A stretch of 64,000 bases of DNA. It comes from Pirellulales bacterium. GTDB taxonomy: Bacteria > Planctomycetota > Planctomycetia > Pirellulales > JACPPG01. Below the pieces are notes generated by a model. That model was not told where the DNA came from. It saw nothing but the letters and a program-made list of their open reading frames with translations, and ran no database searches. The position numbers and the translations under genes were made by a program. This document shows, piece after piece, positions 34,013 to 42,842 of the stretch (the stretch's first letter is position 1; each line of letters opens with the position of its first letter). Location: the NCBI GenBank assembly GCA_036499395.1, contig DASYDW010000129.1, positions 124,001 through 188,000 of the forward strand, given 5' to 3'.

Positions 34013-34450
34013 ATGAAGACTTTCAGTGAATACGGCGAAAAGCTGGTCCGCGGCGAAGCACCTCCGCCCCCGATCGGGCGCTTGCTGGGATTCGTGCCAA
34101 CAAGCATCGGGGCTGGTCGAGCCGTCTTCGAGATGCAGGCCGACGAGCGCCACCACAATCCGATGGGCACCGTACACGGCGGAATTCTGTGCGACCTGGC
34201 CGACGCCGCGATGGGATTTGCCTATGCTTCGACGTTGCGCGAAGGAGAATCGTTCACAACCGTCGAGCTAAAGATCAATTTCTTTCGCCCGGTTCGCAAC
34301 GCGAAACTTATCGCCGAAGCAAATGTCCTGCGTGCCGGAACGACGCTCGGCTACATCGAATGCGACGTCAAAGACACTTACGGAAAGCTCGTGGCCCGTG
34401 TCGCGAGCACTTGCATGAAGCTGCTTGCGCGCGGCAACAGCGTGACATGA
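34013..34450 (+). CDS. PaaI-type hotdog thioesterase
   Basis: A 145-residue hotdog-fold acyl-CoA thioesterase. The family motif is HHNPMGTVHGGILCDLADAA (H-G-G near residues 59-61), followed by the usual EGESFTTVELKINFFRPVRN and TLGYIECDVKDTYGKLVARV. The substrate is likely an aromatic or fatty acyl-CoA. The gene lies 44 bp after the Fe-S protein and 37 bp before the methyltransferase, all on the same strand, so it is the second gene of the operon likely controlled by the divergent TetR regulator. Confidence 0.9.
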   Translation: MKTFSEYGEKLVRGEAPPPPIGRLLGFVPTSIGAGRAVFEMQADERHHNPMGTVHGGILCDLADAAMGFAYASTLREGESFTTVELKINFFRPVRNAKLIAEANVLRAGTTLGYIECDVKDTYGKLVARVASTCMKLLARGNSVT

Positions 34451-34487
34451 TCCCCTGCTTACCTATAGATTAAGGGAGGTTCCATCG

Positions 34488-35312
34488 ATGGATCATCAGC
34501 AATTGGTTGACGAGCAATACGGCACAGAGCCGCTCGTGACTCGCGTCGAGGCGGCACTCCGCTCGGCCAATCCCGCCGAACGATCGATCAGTTGGACGGA
34601 TCTCGTGCCGCTCGATCAATTCCACGTCGGCGGGTTGGGCGCCTCGCGCGACCTGGCCGAGGCGCTCGGCGTCGAACACGGCGCCACGCTGCTGGACGTT
34701 GGTTGCGGGCTGGGTGGCCCGGCAAGGTTTCTCGCCGCGACCTGTGGCGCACGAGTAACGGGCATCGACCTTAGTCGGTCCTTTGTCGAGACCGCTCAGC
34801 TACTCACGCAGCGCTGCGGAATGACAGGTACCGTCACGATCCAGCAGGCGAACGCGCTCGATCTGCCCTTCGCCGACGCTAGTTTCGATCTGGCCTGGAC
34901 GCAGCACGTAGCCATGAATATCGCGGATCGCCCGCGGCTCTACGCCGGCCTGCATCGGGTGCTAAAACCGGCCGGCAAGCTGGCGATCTACGATGTCATC
35001 GCCGGAGACGGTCGCCCGTTGATCTTCCCAGTTCCCTGGGCGCGTCGGCCGGAACTGAGTTTCCTGCTGAACGCCAACCAGATGAAGGCCACTCTCGCCA
35101 CGGCAGGGTTCACGGAGCTGACTTGGATCGACAAGACCGAGGAGGGCATCGTCTGGTTCGATCAACTGCGATCGAAACAAAGCGAGGGCATGCCCGCACT
35201 CGGCATTCACATCGTGATGGGCAACGAATTTGGGAGCATGGCCGCGAACCTGGGACGCAATTTCCAGGAAGGGCGCGCTCGTATAGTGCAAACCATTGTG
35301 CAGCGCAGTTGA
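34488..35312 (+). CDS. Class I SAM-dependent methyltransferase
   Basis: A 274-residue methyltransferase of the UbiE/Coq5-like (Methyltransf_11) type. Motif I is TLLDVGCGLGGPARFLA (residues ~67-83), motif II TGIDLSRSFVETA (~91-103), motif III LPFADASFDLAWTQHVAMNI (~126-145), and LHRVLKPAGKLAIYDV (~154-169). The C-terminal part (ELTWIDKTEEGIVWFDQ) is typical of sarcosine/gamma-tocopherol-type methylases that act on small molecules. A strong GGGAGG lies before ATG 34488. It is the third gene of the Fe-S protein/thioesterase operon. Confidence 0.92.
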   Translation: MDHQQLVDEQYGTEPLVTRVEAALRSANPAERSISWTDLVPLDQFHVGGLGASRDLAEALGVEHGATLLDVGCGLGGPARFLAATCGARVTGIDLSRSFVETAQLLTQRCGMTGTVTIQQANALDLPFADASFDLAWTQHVAMNIADRPRLYAGLHRVLKPAGKLAIYDVIAGDGRPLIFPVPWARRPELSFLLNANQMKATLATAGFTELTWIDKTEEGIVWFDQLRSKQSEGMPALGIHIVMGNEFGSMAANLGRNFQEGRARIVQTIVQRS

Positions 35313-35606
35313 TGCACACGATGCCAGCAGGGCGCGGCGCTATGCTATCACCGTAAATCTGTCAGCTTGCGGTGGTTGGCGAGTTCTTGGCGATCGATTC
35401 AGCCGAACTCGATATGCCAATCTCAACGGCCGATGCAATCTGCATCGAGTGGACGGTCAGGGGCTTCCGATGTGAACCCGTCCTAGTGTGACCAGCCCAT
35501 CCTTTGGGTCACACGGCCGGTCGGCCTACCTGATTTGCTCGTCACCTTTCGACGCTGCTTCTCGATCCCGTCGAATCATCCCTCTGGCTGTGCGCGCACT
35601 CAGCTT

Positions 35607-36587
35607 ATGCCCCACCGAACAGCGTCGCTTGAGACGTCAAATTTACGACTGTATTCGCCCAGCAGCGTGCTGCTGACTTTTCTGTTTCACGGCGTGTTCG
35701 CCGACCAGCACGAGATTGAACGAAACGCCGTCGACCCGCAGCAACGAATTACCGTCGAGCACTTCCGGCAATTCGTGGCCCACATGCTCGATTGCGGATA
35801 CGAATTTGTCCTGCCGAACCAGGTAGTCGCGGGTTTGGACGCTGACGGTCGCTATGTGATGGCCACGTTCGACGACGGTTACGCCAGTAACGCTCTGGTA
35901 CGCCCGGTGCTCGAAGAATTCGGCGTCGCGGCGCTCTTCTATATTTCGACCGGCCACGTGCTCGCGAAAAAATCGTTCTGGTGGGATGTCGTACATAGAG
36001 AGATCCTGCGCCGCGGTGGAACACCCGACGACGCCCAGAAAGTCGGTCGAGGTCTCAAGGAACTAACCAACCCGCAGATCGAAGATGTGATCGTCCGCAT
36101 GTTTGGCGCCGAGTCGATTGAGCCCTGGGGGGACATTGATCGACCATTCACCCCCCAAGAGCTGCGCGCATTTGTTGATTCTCCACTGGTCGAGGTGGGC
36201 AATCACACGCGCGATCACGCGATTCTGACGAATTACACTCCGGCGGGCGTAAGACAGCAGCTAGCAGACGCGCAAGACGACCTGGAATCTATGGTCGGAT
36301 ACAGACCGACGAGTGTATCCTACCCCAACGGCAACTACTCGCCGGACGTACTGCGCGTTGCTAGTGAACTGGGGTTTTCGCTGGGAATCACCGTCGAACG
36401 CAGAAAGAATCTGTTGCCCGTCGATGGCGCGAACGACGGTCTTCTACGGCTCGGTCGCCATATCTTATGGGGCACGCGAGACATCCCCGAGCAATGTAAT
36501 GCAATCCGGTCCGATGGCTGGTGGAAAGGGGCCTGGGCGAAGTTCGTTAATAGGGATAAACGATTGTGGCAACGACGGTCTGCCTGA
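35607..36587 (+). CDS. NodB-type polysaccharide deacetylase family protein
   Basis: A 326-residue protein of carbohydrate esterase family 4. Motif 1 is ATFDDGYASN (the D-D pair binding metal), motif 2 VGNHTRDHAILT (H-x3-H), motif 3 SVSYPNGNYS in place of the usual R-x-P-Y/G, and a late LGFSLGITVERRKNLL. A long insert (residues ~110-190) separates motifs 1 and 2. No signal peptide is evident, so it may act in the cytoplasm on a sugar nucleotide or lipid-linked sugar. Its last 22 bp overlap the formyltransferase start, so the two are coupled; compare ArnD, a NodB-fold deformylase. Confidence 0.88.
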   Translation: MPHRTASLETSNLRLYSPSSVLLTFLFHGVFADQHEIERNAVDPQQRITVEHFRQFVAHMLDCGYEFVLPNQVVAGLDADGRYVMATFDDGYASNALVRPVLEEFGVAALFYISTGHVLAKKSFWWDVVHREILRRGGTPDDAQKVGRGLKELTNPQIEDVIVRMFGAESIEPWGDIDRPFTPQELRAFVDSPLVEVGNHTRDHAILTNYTPAGVRQQLADAQDDLESMVGYRPTSVSYPNGNYSPDVLRVASELGFSLGITVERRKNLLPVDGANDGLLRLGRHILWGTRDIPEQCNAIRSDGWWKGAWAKFVNRDKRLWQRRSA

Positions 36588-37420
36588 TTCGGCCAAACCC
36601 ACCGCTCTTCTATTTCGCAAACGAGCTTCACCGGCAAAATCCGTTGGCGCTGGTCGTTATTGAATCGCGTCCTCAGTCACCGCTGGCGCAATGGTGGCGC
36701 CAACTGCACGCGGCATCAGATCAGCCAGCGGGGCTCGAACCGGCCCGGCTACCGCGACGTCGGGTGCGGCCAGAGCAGGCCCGTGATTGCCGGCGGTTCT
36801 TCGGCGACGCCTGGCGGTACCTCGATCCGACCATTCCGTTGCTGGTCGTGCCCGACATTAATGCGCCGATTGTGCGCGAGCGAATCGTGGCGCTGCGTCC
36901 GCAGGTAGTCGTTGATCACGGCACGTCGATCGTGCGAAAAGAGTTGTTGGCCGCCGTGCCGTTGGCCTTGAATATCCACTGGGGCCTTTCTCCCTATTAC
37001 CGTGGCACTCATTGCACGGAGTGGGCCCTGTTAAATTGGGATCCCTTCAACGTCGGTGTCACTCTGCACCGACTGACGCGAGATATCGACGGTGGCGGGG
37101 TTGTCGCGCAGGCCCGCGCGGAAATTGCGCCGCAGGACACCGTTCACAGCATCAACATGCAACTGACGTATCTTGGCACAAAACTGGCCATAGAGGCGAT
37201 CGAACAAGTCGCCGCCGGGCAGCCGCTTACGTTTCACAGCCAAGATCATTCGCAGGGTCTGCTGACGCTCAATCGGCAATGGAGTCGCCCACTCGCCAAG
37301 CAGATCCGGCACTTAGAGCATCGCGGGCTGATCGCGACAATGCTCAAGCATCCGGCGCGCCGGGCGCGGCTTCCGATCATCGAACCCGCGAGCCTTGTCA
37401 CGGCGCCGGCGCTCGCCTAA
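36566..37420 (+). CDS. Formyltransferase-family protein (10-formyl-THF dependent type)
   Basis: A 284-residue protein of the formyl transferase fold shared by methionyl-tRNA formyltransferase, GAR transformylase and sugar N-formyltransferases. The catalytic Asn-His-Asp set fits LNIHWGLSPYYRGTHCTEWA (residues ~130-149) and TRDIDGGGVVAQ (~168-179). The N-terminal ~90 residues depart from the tRNA enzyme, and the anticodon/tRNA-binding C-domain is missing, which favours a sugar or small-molecule acceptor. GTG 36566 lies inside the NodB gene. Pairing with a deacetylase suggests conversion of an N-acetyl to an N-formyl amino sugar, or a transient formylation as in the Arn pathway; this is inference. 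Confidence 0.85.
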   Translation: MATTVCLIRPNPPLFYFANELHRQNPLALVVIESRPQSPLAQWWRQLHAASDQPAGLEPARLPRRRVRPEQARDCRRFFGDAWRYLDPTIPLLVVPDINAPIVRERIVALRPQVVVDHGTSIVRKELLAAVPLALNIHWGLSPYYRGTHCTEWALLNWDPFNVGVTLHRLTRDIDGGGVVAQARAEIAPQDTVHSINMQLTYLGTKLAIEAIEQVAAGQPLTFHSQDHSQGLLTLNRQWSRPLAKQIRHLEHRGLIATMLKHPARRARLPIIEPASLVTAPALA

Positions 37421-37450
37421 GTCCCGGATCATCGACGAACGAACGATACC

Positions 37451-37858
37451 GTGAGCACACTTTTCCGGTTTCCCAATTCGCTCAAGCATGATCCAGCAGT
37501 CGAAGCCTGGCTGAACGAACGTGCAAGCTCCTTGGGCATAATCGCCCGACACTGGTTCGAGCTCATGCGCAAGTGTGGCGACGACGTGCGTGAGCTATTG
37601 CACGACGGTCATCCCACCGCGTGTGCCACCGACGCGGCATTCGCCTACGTCGACGCCTTCCAATCGCACGTGAATGTCGGATTCTTTCGCGGCGCCGAAC
37701 TCGCCGATCCGAAAGGCTTACTGGAAGGAACCGGCAAACTCATGCGCCACGTAAAGCTCCGCCCCGACAGCGACATCGACGAGAGGGCTCTCGCCAAGCT
37801 CATCGAAGTCGCTTACAAGGATTTGAAGCAACGGGTGAAGGCGGAGTCGCGGCCTTGA
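37451..37858 (+). CDS. DUF1801 family protein (YdhG-like)
   Basis: A 135-residue cytoplasmic protein of the DUF1801/YdhG fold. The family core is VRELLHDGHPTACATDAAFA (residues ~45-64) and VNVGFFRGAELADPKGLLEG (~74-93) with KLMRHVKLRPDSDID. The start is GTG 37451. The family fold is a small alpha/beta domain of unproven function, with some members suggested to bind iron or ligands. It lies 30 bp after the formyltransferase gene on the same strand, so it may be the last gene of that transcript, though a functional link is not evident. Confidence 0.85.
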   Translation: MSTLFRFPNSLKHDPAVEAWLNERASSLGIIARHWFELMRKCGDDVRELLHDGHPTACATDAAFAYVDAFQSHVNVGFFRGAELADPKGLLEGTGKLMRHVKLRPDSDIDERALAKLIEVAYKDLKQRVKAESRP

Positions 37859-37965
37859 GCTGGTGTTCCTTAGCTCATCGCCGTGTCAGTACTGATTGCC
37901 ACCGCGCGCGGGCAACTACTGCTGGTCCTACGACCTGCCTGCAGAAATGTCACCTCCACGCCCCC

Positions 37966-40900
37966 TTACCCCCGATCGCCCGTTCTTCTGGCAGAGGCGA
38001 TGATAGTGAGCAACTCGTCATTCACCGTCGAAGCGGTGAGTGCGCCCACAGTCAAATCGTTCTGCTGATCGAACAGCGGCATAGGTCCGTCCACAATTCG
38101 TGAGGCGGAATCAAATGTGTTTCGCGACATCAGATTGTCGACTAAAGTGCTCGCCGGTTTAGTTTGCACGGCGCTAGTCGCCGCTGTAGACGCTGTTTGC
38201 TGCGGGGAACTTACGTTGACAATGACATCTCGCAGGATTTCGCGTACTCGATCGTGTTGCGAGTCGGCGATAAACAGATTTCCCGCCGAGTCCACGGCCA
38301 GGCCACTTGCGGTGAGGCTGGCGTTCAGAGCTGGTCCGTCATCGCCCAATGCGCTATCGCGATCGATGACGATCGGGATCACAATACCCGTGACAGGATT
38401 TATCTCGTCAACCTGATTGCCGTCTAGACCGGTAGTGAAGATATTCCCATCCGTCCCGAGCGTGATGGTCGTCGCCGCGACATGTGCAAGGGTCGTAATG
38501 ATGCCCGTTGTATGATTGACTTCGCGAATTCGGAAGCCATTGGCGTCGGCGATAAACAGATTGCCGGCTGTATCGACGGTCACGTCATAGGGATTTATTT
38601 GGGCCGTAGTGGCCAGTTCACCATCGCCGTTGTTGGAGCCACCTCCGGCGACCTTGGATATGACGCCCGACACGTGGTCGATTTTCATGACGCTCAGGTT
38701 GCCTGGAAAATACACATCTCCAACTGCGGACGCTGCGACAAAACCTGACATCTGCGACGTCGTGGCGATCGTCGTGATCAGCCCCGTGCTGTGGTCGACC
38801 TTGCGAATCGCCAAATTATAAGCATCCGCAATAAAGAGATCGCCGGCCGCATCCACGGCGATTGCGGCGGGCGAATGCAATGTGGCGTCCGCTGCTGGAC
38901 CATTGTCGCCACTGTATCCGACAGCGCCCGGTCCAACGATCGTCGTAATGACGCCTGTGTCGTGATCGACTTTTCGAATGACGTTGTCAGCCGTGTCGGC
39001 GATCAGCAGATTGCCATCGGGATCAATGGCAATGTCGCTCGGCGCATTCAGCTCCGCATCGATCGCCGGTCCACCGTCGCCACTGTAACCCACGCCAGCA
39101 ATCGTTGTTATCAACCCCGTGGAATGGTCTACCTTGCGCAGGAAATTATTCGTGGGACTGTAATTGTTGAGTCCAGCGAACCCTGACTGGACGAAGTACA
39201 GGTCTCCGGCTGGGCCGACCGCCACGCTGAATGGATATGACAACTTGTAATCGAACGCCGGCACATTGTCGCCAGTTTGCGTCCCACCACCCGCGACAAC
39301 GGTCATGGTTCCTGTTGTTAGATCGACTTCATGGATCCTCCATCCGGACCAATCCGAGACGAACAAGTTCCCTGCCGCATCGATAGCGACGGAGTCGGCC
39401 TCGACGAAACTTGAATCGGGGGTGATACCGTCGTCGCCACCGAAGACACGGGTCATAATTCCCGTGACAGCGTCGACCTTTCTCACAGCTTCCCCGTCGG
39501 CGAAAAACACATCTCCGGACGCTGTGGCGGCTATGCCGGTAGGCGTGATTTCGGCCTCGGTTGCGAGATGGTCGTCACCGGCATAGCCCATGGTTCCATT
39601 TCCCGCAATCGTCGTGATGATGCCCGTCGCATGGTCGACTTTACGAATGCGCGCATTGTAGAAATCCAGAATAAACACGTCGCCAGCGGCATCCGTCGCC
39701 AGGCCAGCCGGCAGCGGCGATGATGTAGCACCGTTGATCCCATAGGCAAAGTTCAATTGCGCATCGGTGGCTGGCCCGTTGTCACCGCTAAAGCCTGCGA
39801 CACCAGTTCCGGCAATCGTCGTAATAATGCCCGTGGCATGATCGACTTTGCGAATCACGTCATTGCCGGCATCAGCAATGAACAGATCGCCTGCTTGATC
39901 AACTGCGACGGCGGTTGGCTTGTTCAATAAGGCGAGAACGGCCAGGCCATTATCGCCGGCGTAGCCCTCGTCTCCCGCTCCGGCCACGGTCGTGATAATC
40001 CCGGTGCTATGATCAATCTCGCGAATGCGATTGTTGTGCTTGTCGGCAATGTAAATATTCCCTTGGCTGTCGACTGCAATTCCCTGATCGTCGTGCAGGA
40101 GAGCGTCGATGGATGGATCGCCATCCGCCACACCACCCCCCACGGCCGTGACAATGGTCGACGCGGGGCTTATCGCAGCGGTTGCGCTGGTCGCGAAAAT
40201 GCCACTGGGATCGTTGTACACCGCAGTAAGCTTATGCTGGCCAACAGGTAGTGACACGTTCGACAGATTGGCGTTTCCCTGCTCAACAGAAGCACTTCCC
40301 AGCGCGATACCGTCACTGAAAAACGTAACGGACCCTTCGTTAGGACTAATAGGACTTTGCGGGTTCGCCACCACTTGAGCCGAAAGCGTAATCGTTTGGT
40401 CAGCAGTTATCGAACTCGGTACAGGGCTCAGCGAGATTCCTGTCCCCAGTACATTGACGGGTGACGTCTGATGGGCGAGCCACGCACTCGAAACAACCGC
40501 AATGTCCTGGTTGTTGATGATCTGATCGCCATTTGTGTCTGCGATTGGCCGACCAGGCTGAGCCCATTGCGAACTCAATTGCGCGAGGTCCTGACCATTG
40601 ACAATTCCGTCCTGGTTGACGTCCCCCGGAAGGACATTGAAGCGGAACGAAAAATCGGTGCCTGCAATGCCGTTTCCCGAAGGATAGACGCTCGTGCCGT
40701 CGCTCCATGCTCCCGCGAGCGCGTTGCCGGACGAATCATGCACTCCCTGCGCCGAATGGCCGTTCAATACCAGCAGGTAGCTGCCTGCCGGGAGTGGCGA
40801 ACTGAGCGTCCACGTCACGGTCGAGGTCGACTGGTCGAACAACATTGGGCCAAAGGTGACGTTTCCGCCCTGCAAACTTATCAAGGTAAGGGCGGAGGGC

Positions 40901-41274
40901 TGAACAAGAACATTCTCATTGAACGAGATCTTGATCTGGTTCAGATTTTGCCAAGGGAGCGAATCAAGCTGGGCGGAAGATCCGACCGGGATTGAGTATC
41001 CTCCGTTGCCAAGCCCATCTGCCGCGAGACTCGATACGAATGCCGGAGACCAAGAGGTGCCCGCGACGACAACGTTCGTCACCTCTGGCACTAGCGAAGC
41101 TGCCGAGAATAGATAGCGAGGTTCTAACGCTTCGATGTGCCCCAGAGTGGAAGCCGAGGAGTGCCCGCCGGCGCGCAGCGGCATGCGATCTGGTGTTAGT
41201 CGTCTACGATTCTTTTCTTGAAAAGCTACCTTTGTGCTAACACCTGCCCGACGACGTGCGAAATAAGAAAACAT
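37966..41274 (-). CDS. Giant secreted LEPR-signal protein with dockerin, Ig-like and twelve NHL-like repeats
   Basis: A 1102-residue surface or secreted protein. It starts with a long basic N-terminus and the planctomycete motif LGHIEALEPRYLFSAASL (residues ~45-62), thought to be a lineage-specific export/cleavage signal. Next come a beta-rich domain (~80-230), two dockerin-type calcium loops (GDVNQDGIVNGQDLAQL, ADTNGDQIINNQDIAVV), an Ig-like bacterial domain (EGSVTFFSDGIALGS), and then twelve NHL-like units of about 55 residues (for example AVDQAGDLFIADAGNDVIRK, then VDHATGIITTIAG). Twelve units would build two six-bladed propellers. The tail is serine/threonine-rich. It probably binds a glycan or protein outside the cell. 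Confidence 0.9.
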   Translation of the reverse strand: MFSYFARRRAGVSTKVAFQEKNRRRLTPDRMPLRAGGHSSASTLGHIEALEPRYLFSAASLVPEVTNVVVAGTSWSPAFVSSLAADGLGNGGYSIPVGSSAQLDSLPWQNLNQIKISFNENVLVQPSALTLISLQGGNVTFGPMLFDQSTSTVTWTLSSPLPAGSYLLVLNGHSAQGVHDSSGNALAGAWSDGTSVYPSGNGIAGTDFSFRFNVLPGDVNQDGIVNGQDLAQLSSQWAQPGRPIADTNGDQIINNQDIAVVSSAWLAHQTSPVNVLGTGISLSPVPSSITADQTITLSAQVVANPQSPISPNEGSVTFFSDGIALGSASVEQGNANLSNVSLPVGQHKLTAVYNDPSGIFATSATAAISPASTIVTAVGGGVADGDPSIDALLHDDQGIAVDSQGNIYIADKHNNRIREIDHSTGIITTVAGAGDEGYAGDNGLAVLALLNKPTAVAVDQAGDLFIADAGNDVIRKVDHATGIITTIAGTGVAGFSGDNGPATDAQLNFAYGINGATSSPLPAGLATDAAGDVFILDFYNARIRKVDHATGIITTIAGNGTMGYAGDDHLATEAEITPTGIAATASGDVFFADGEAVRKVDAVTGIMTRVFGGDDGITPDSSFVEADSVAIDAAGNLFVSDWSGWRIHEVDLTTGTMTVVAGGGTQTGDNVPAFDYKLSYPFSVAVGPAGDLYFVQSGFAGLNNYSPTNNFLRKVDHSTGLITTIAGVGYSGDGGPAIDAELNAPSDIAIDPDGNLLIADTADNVIRKVDHDTGVITTIVGPGAVGYSGDNGPAADATLHSPAAIAVDAAGDLFIADAYNLAIRKVDHSTGLITTIATTSQMSGFVAASAVGDVYFPGNLSVMKIDHVSGVISKVAGGGSNNGDGELATTAQINPYDVTVDTAGNLFIADANGFRIREVNHTTGIITTLAHVAATTITLGTDGNIFTTGLDGNQVDEINPVTGIVIPIVIDRDSALGDDGPALNASLTASGLAVDSAGNLFIADSQHDRVREILRDVIVNVSSPQQTASTAATSAVQTKPASTLVDNLMSRNTFDSASRIVDGPMPLFDQQNDLTVGALTASTVNDELLTIIASARRTGDRG

Positions 41275-41834
41275 AAATAGATTCTCCCCGAGTCGGAGTT
41301 GCCCTGCATCTCTGCGACTCGTCCAAATGAAAACGAACCAACATTCGCGCGCGAAATATGAATAGATGAATCGCGCGAACCCTAGTCGTCAAAAACGCGA
41401 CGGAAAGATCTGAAAAGCTGCCTGACCGACCTGACACAGCGGTTCCTCATGCGCGCAGCGCAACAAAATCGATCGCTAAATGCGCGACGATATTGCGCAG
41501 CCTCGCTAAGATCGCGACATGAACTAAATACTTTGCAGCCCAAGATGGGCGTCGCGGTTAGATTGCCTCCTCTCCGCTGTTGAGCATCATACTGAGCTCC
41601 GATGGTTGTCGTCAACGTATTTCTATCCTCGAAATTCGTAGATTATTTTTAACATTTATAGGTGGTGTGTTCTTTAGTATCGAATCCTATTACATAGGAT
41701 GCATACGTGTCTCACAACCAGAGTTCCAGGAACACATTTCGTCAACAGCTTGTGAATGCGAGGTTCTGAAGAGAGACAGCTCTACCATGGCTCAAGAGTC
41801 CGGCGCGAGTTCTCGGTGAACGCGGACCCGCCGG
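41275..41834. other. AT-richer non-coding region upstream of the NHL protein gene
   Basis: About 560 bases with no convincing gene. Positions ~41620-41720 are clearly AT-richer than the window. They hold the perfect palindrome ATCCTAT-TAC-ATAGGAT (41684-41700), which could be a regulator site. The promoter of the giant NHL gene must lie in the proximal 100 bases. Confidence 0.45.
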
Positions 41835-42002
41835 TCAATCGAGAGCCTCAAAAACTTGCCCATCCATCTCGCTGATGCACCTGCGGTGCTGAGCAAAATG
41901 AGCGGCGCGCTTGCCGTCGTGGATCGCAGGCGGCACCGTCCAGTGGTCTCTGATCCTGGTTGGGCGTGCAGCTTTTCGCGGAATGGTATAAGTAATGCAC
42001 AT
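41835..42002 (-). CDS. Possible small basic protein
   Basis: A 55-residue frame from ATG 42002 (MCITYTIPRKAARPTRIRDH...) to 41835, ending CISEMDGQVFEALD. The composition is protein-like (balanced charge, few rare residues) and it does not overlap another gene. There is no recognised family and no strong ribosome binding site, so this is tentative. Confidence 0.25.
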   Translation of the reverse strand: MCITYTIPRKAARPTRIRDHWTVPPAIHDGKRAAHFAQHRRCISEMDGQVFEALD

Positions 42003-42081
42003 TGCGCGACGGCAACGCGAGAATGGCAAACTACCGCTGTCGGTGGACGTCGGGGGCAGCCCCACACCAGGGAGAAACAAG

Positions 42082-42567
42082 ATGGCGGAGCGAGCGAAGA
42101 ACACGATCTGCCTGTGGTACAACGGCGGCGCGGAAGAGGCGGCGCAGTTTTATGCCAAGACCTTTCCCGATTCTTCGGTCGACGCGGTACATCGCGCACC
42201 GGACGACTACCCTTCCGGCAAAGCAGGGGATGTCATCACGGTCGAGTTCACCGTATTGGGTATCCCCTGCATCGGACTTAACGGCGGACCTGCATTCCAG
42301 CACAACGAAGCGTTCTCGTTTCAGGTTGCCACCGTCGATCAGGCCGAAACGGACCGCTACTGGAACGCCATCGTCGGCAATGGTGGGCAAGAAAGTGCGT
42401 GCGGCTGGTGCAAAGACAAATGGGGCCTGTCCTGGCAGATCACGCCGGTCGTTTTGACCGAGGCGTACACAAGCTCCGATCGCGCGGCCGCCAAGCGTGC
42501 CTTCAACGCCATGATGACGATGACAAAGATCGACATCGCCAAGATCGAGGCGGCACTTCGCGGTTGA
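42082..42567 (+). CDS. PhnB-like VOC superfamily protein (3-demethylubiquinone methyltransferase-like)
   Basis: A 161-residue cytoplasmic protein of the PhnB/3-dmu-9_3-mt group of the vicinal-oxygen-chelate superfamily. The signature is ICLWYNGGAEEAAQFYAKTF at residues ~10-29, GDVITVEFTVLGIPCIGLNG, FSFQVATVDQAETDRYWNAI and CGWCKDKWGLSWQITP. Despite the family name these proteins are not methyltransferases; the biochemical role is mostly unknown. ATG 42082 has GGGAG 7 bp upstream, so longer starts are rejected. It is monocistronic. Confidence 0.93.
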   Translation: MAERAKNTICLWYNGGAEEAAQFYAKTFPDSSVDAVHRAPDDYPSGKAGDVITVEFTVLGIPCIGLNGGPAFQHNEAFSFQVATVDQAETDRYWNAIVGNGGQESACGWCKDKWGLSWQITPVVLTEAYTSSDRAAAKRAFNAMMTMTKIDIAKIEAALRG

Positions 42568-42842
42568 GCGTGGATAGCAAGCGCGACGCGAGCGTGGCGA
42601 AAATTTGGCCACGAGTACCGGCGGAATGCTCAGCGATCCCCCGCTAATGGGAGTACTGCCGGCACCGCGTAACGAGGATTTCGACCATCGTCGGATCAGA
42701 CGCTTGCCAAAGGCGCTGCTTCGCACGATCATCCAAATGTCCTACCGAGTCAGTCGCGATAATGCTGATTGACCCCCTGCGACTCTTGCCATCAGCCCAC
42801 GTTCGCTATCCTCGAGCTTCCCACCCGAGAGAAATCCACTCG

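Noticed and set aside
35607..37420. Calling the NodB/formyltransferase pair ArnD and ArnA
   Set aside because: No UDP-Ara4N synthesis, transferase or undecaprenyl-phosphate genes accompany them, and the formyltransferase lacks the fused dehydrogenase of ArnA.
42082..42567. Ubiquinone methyltransferase
   Set aside because: The PhnB-like family was historically misnamed; no SAM-binding motif is present.
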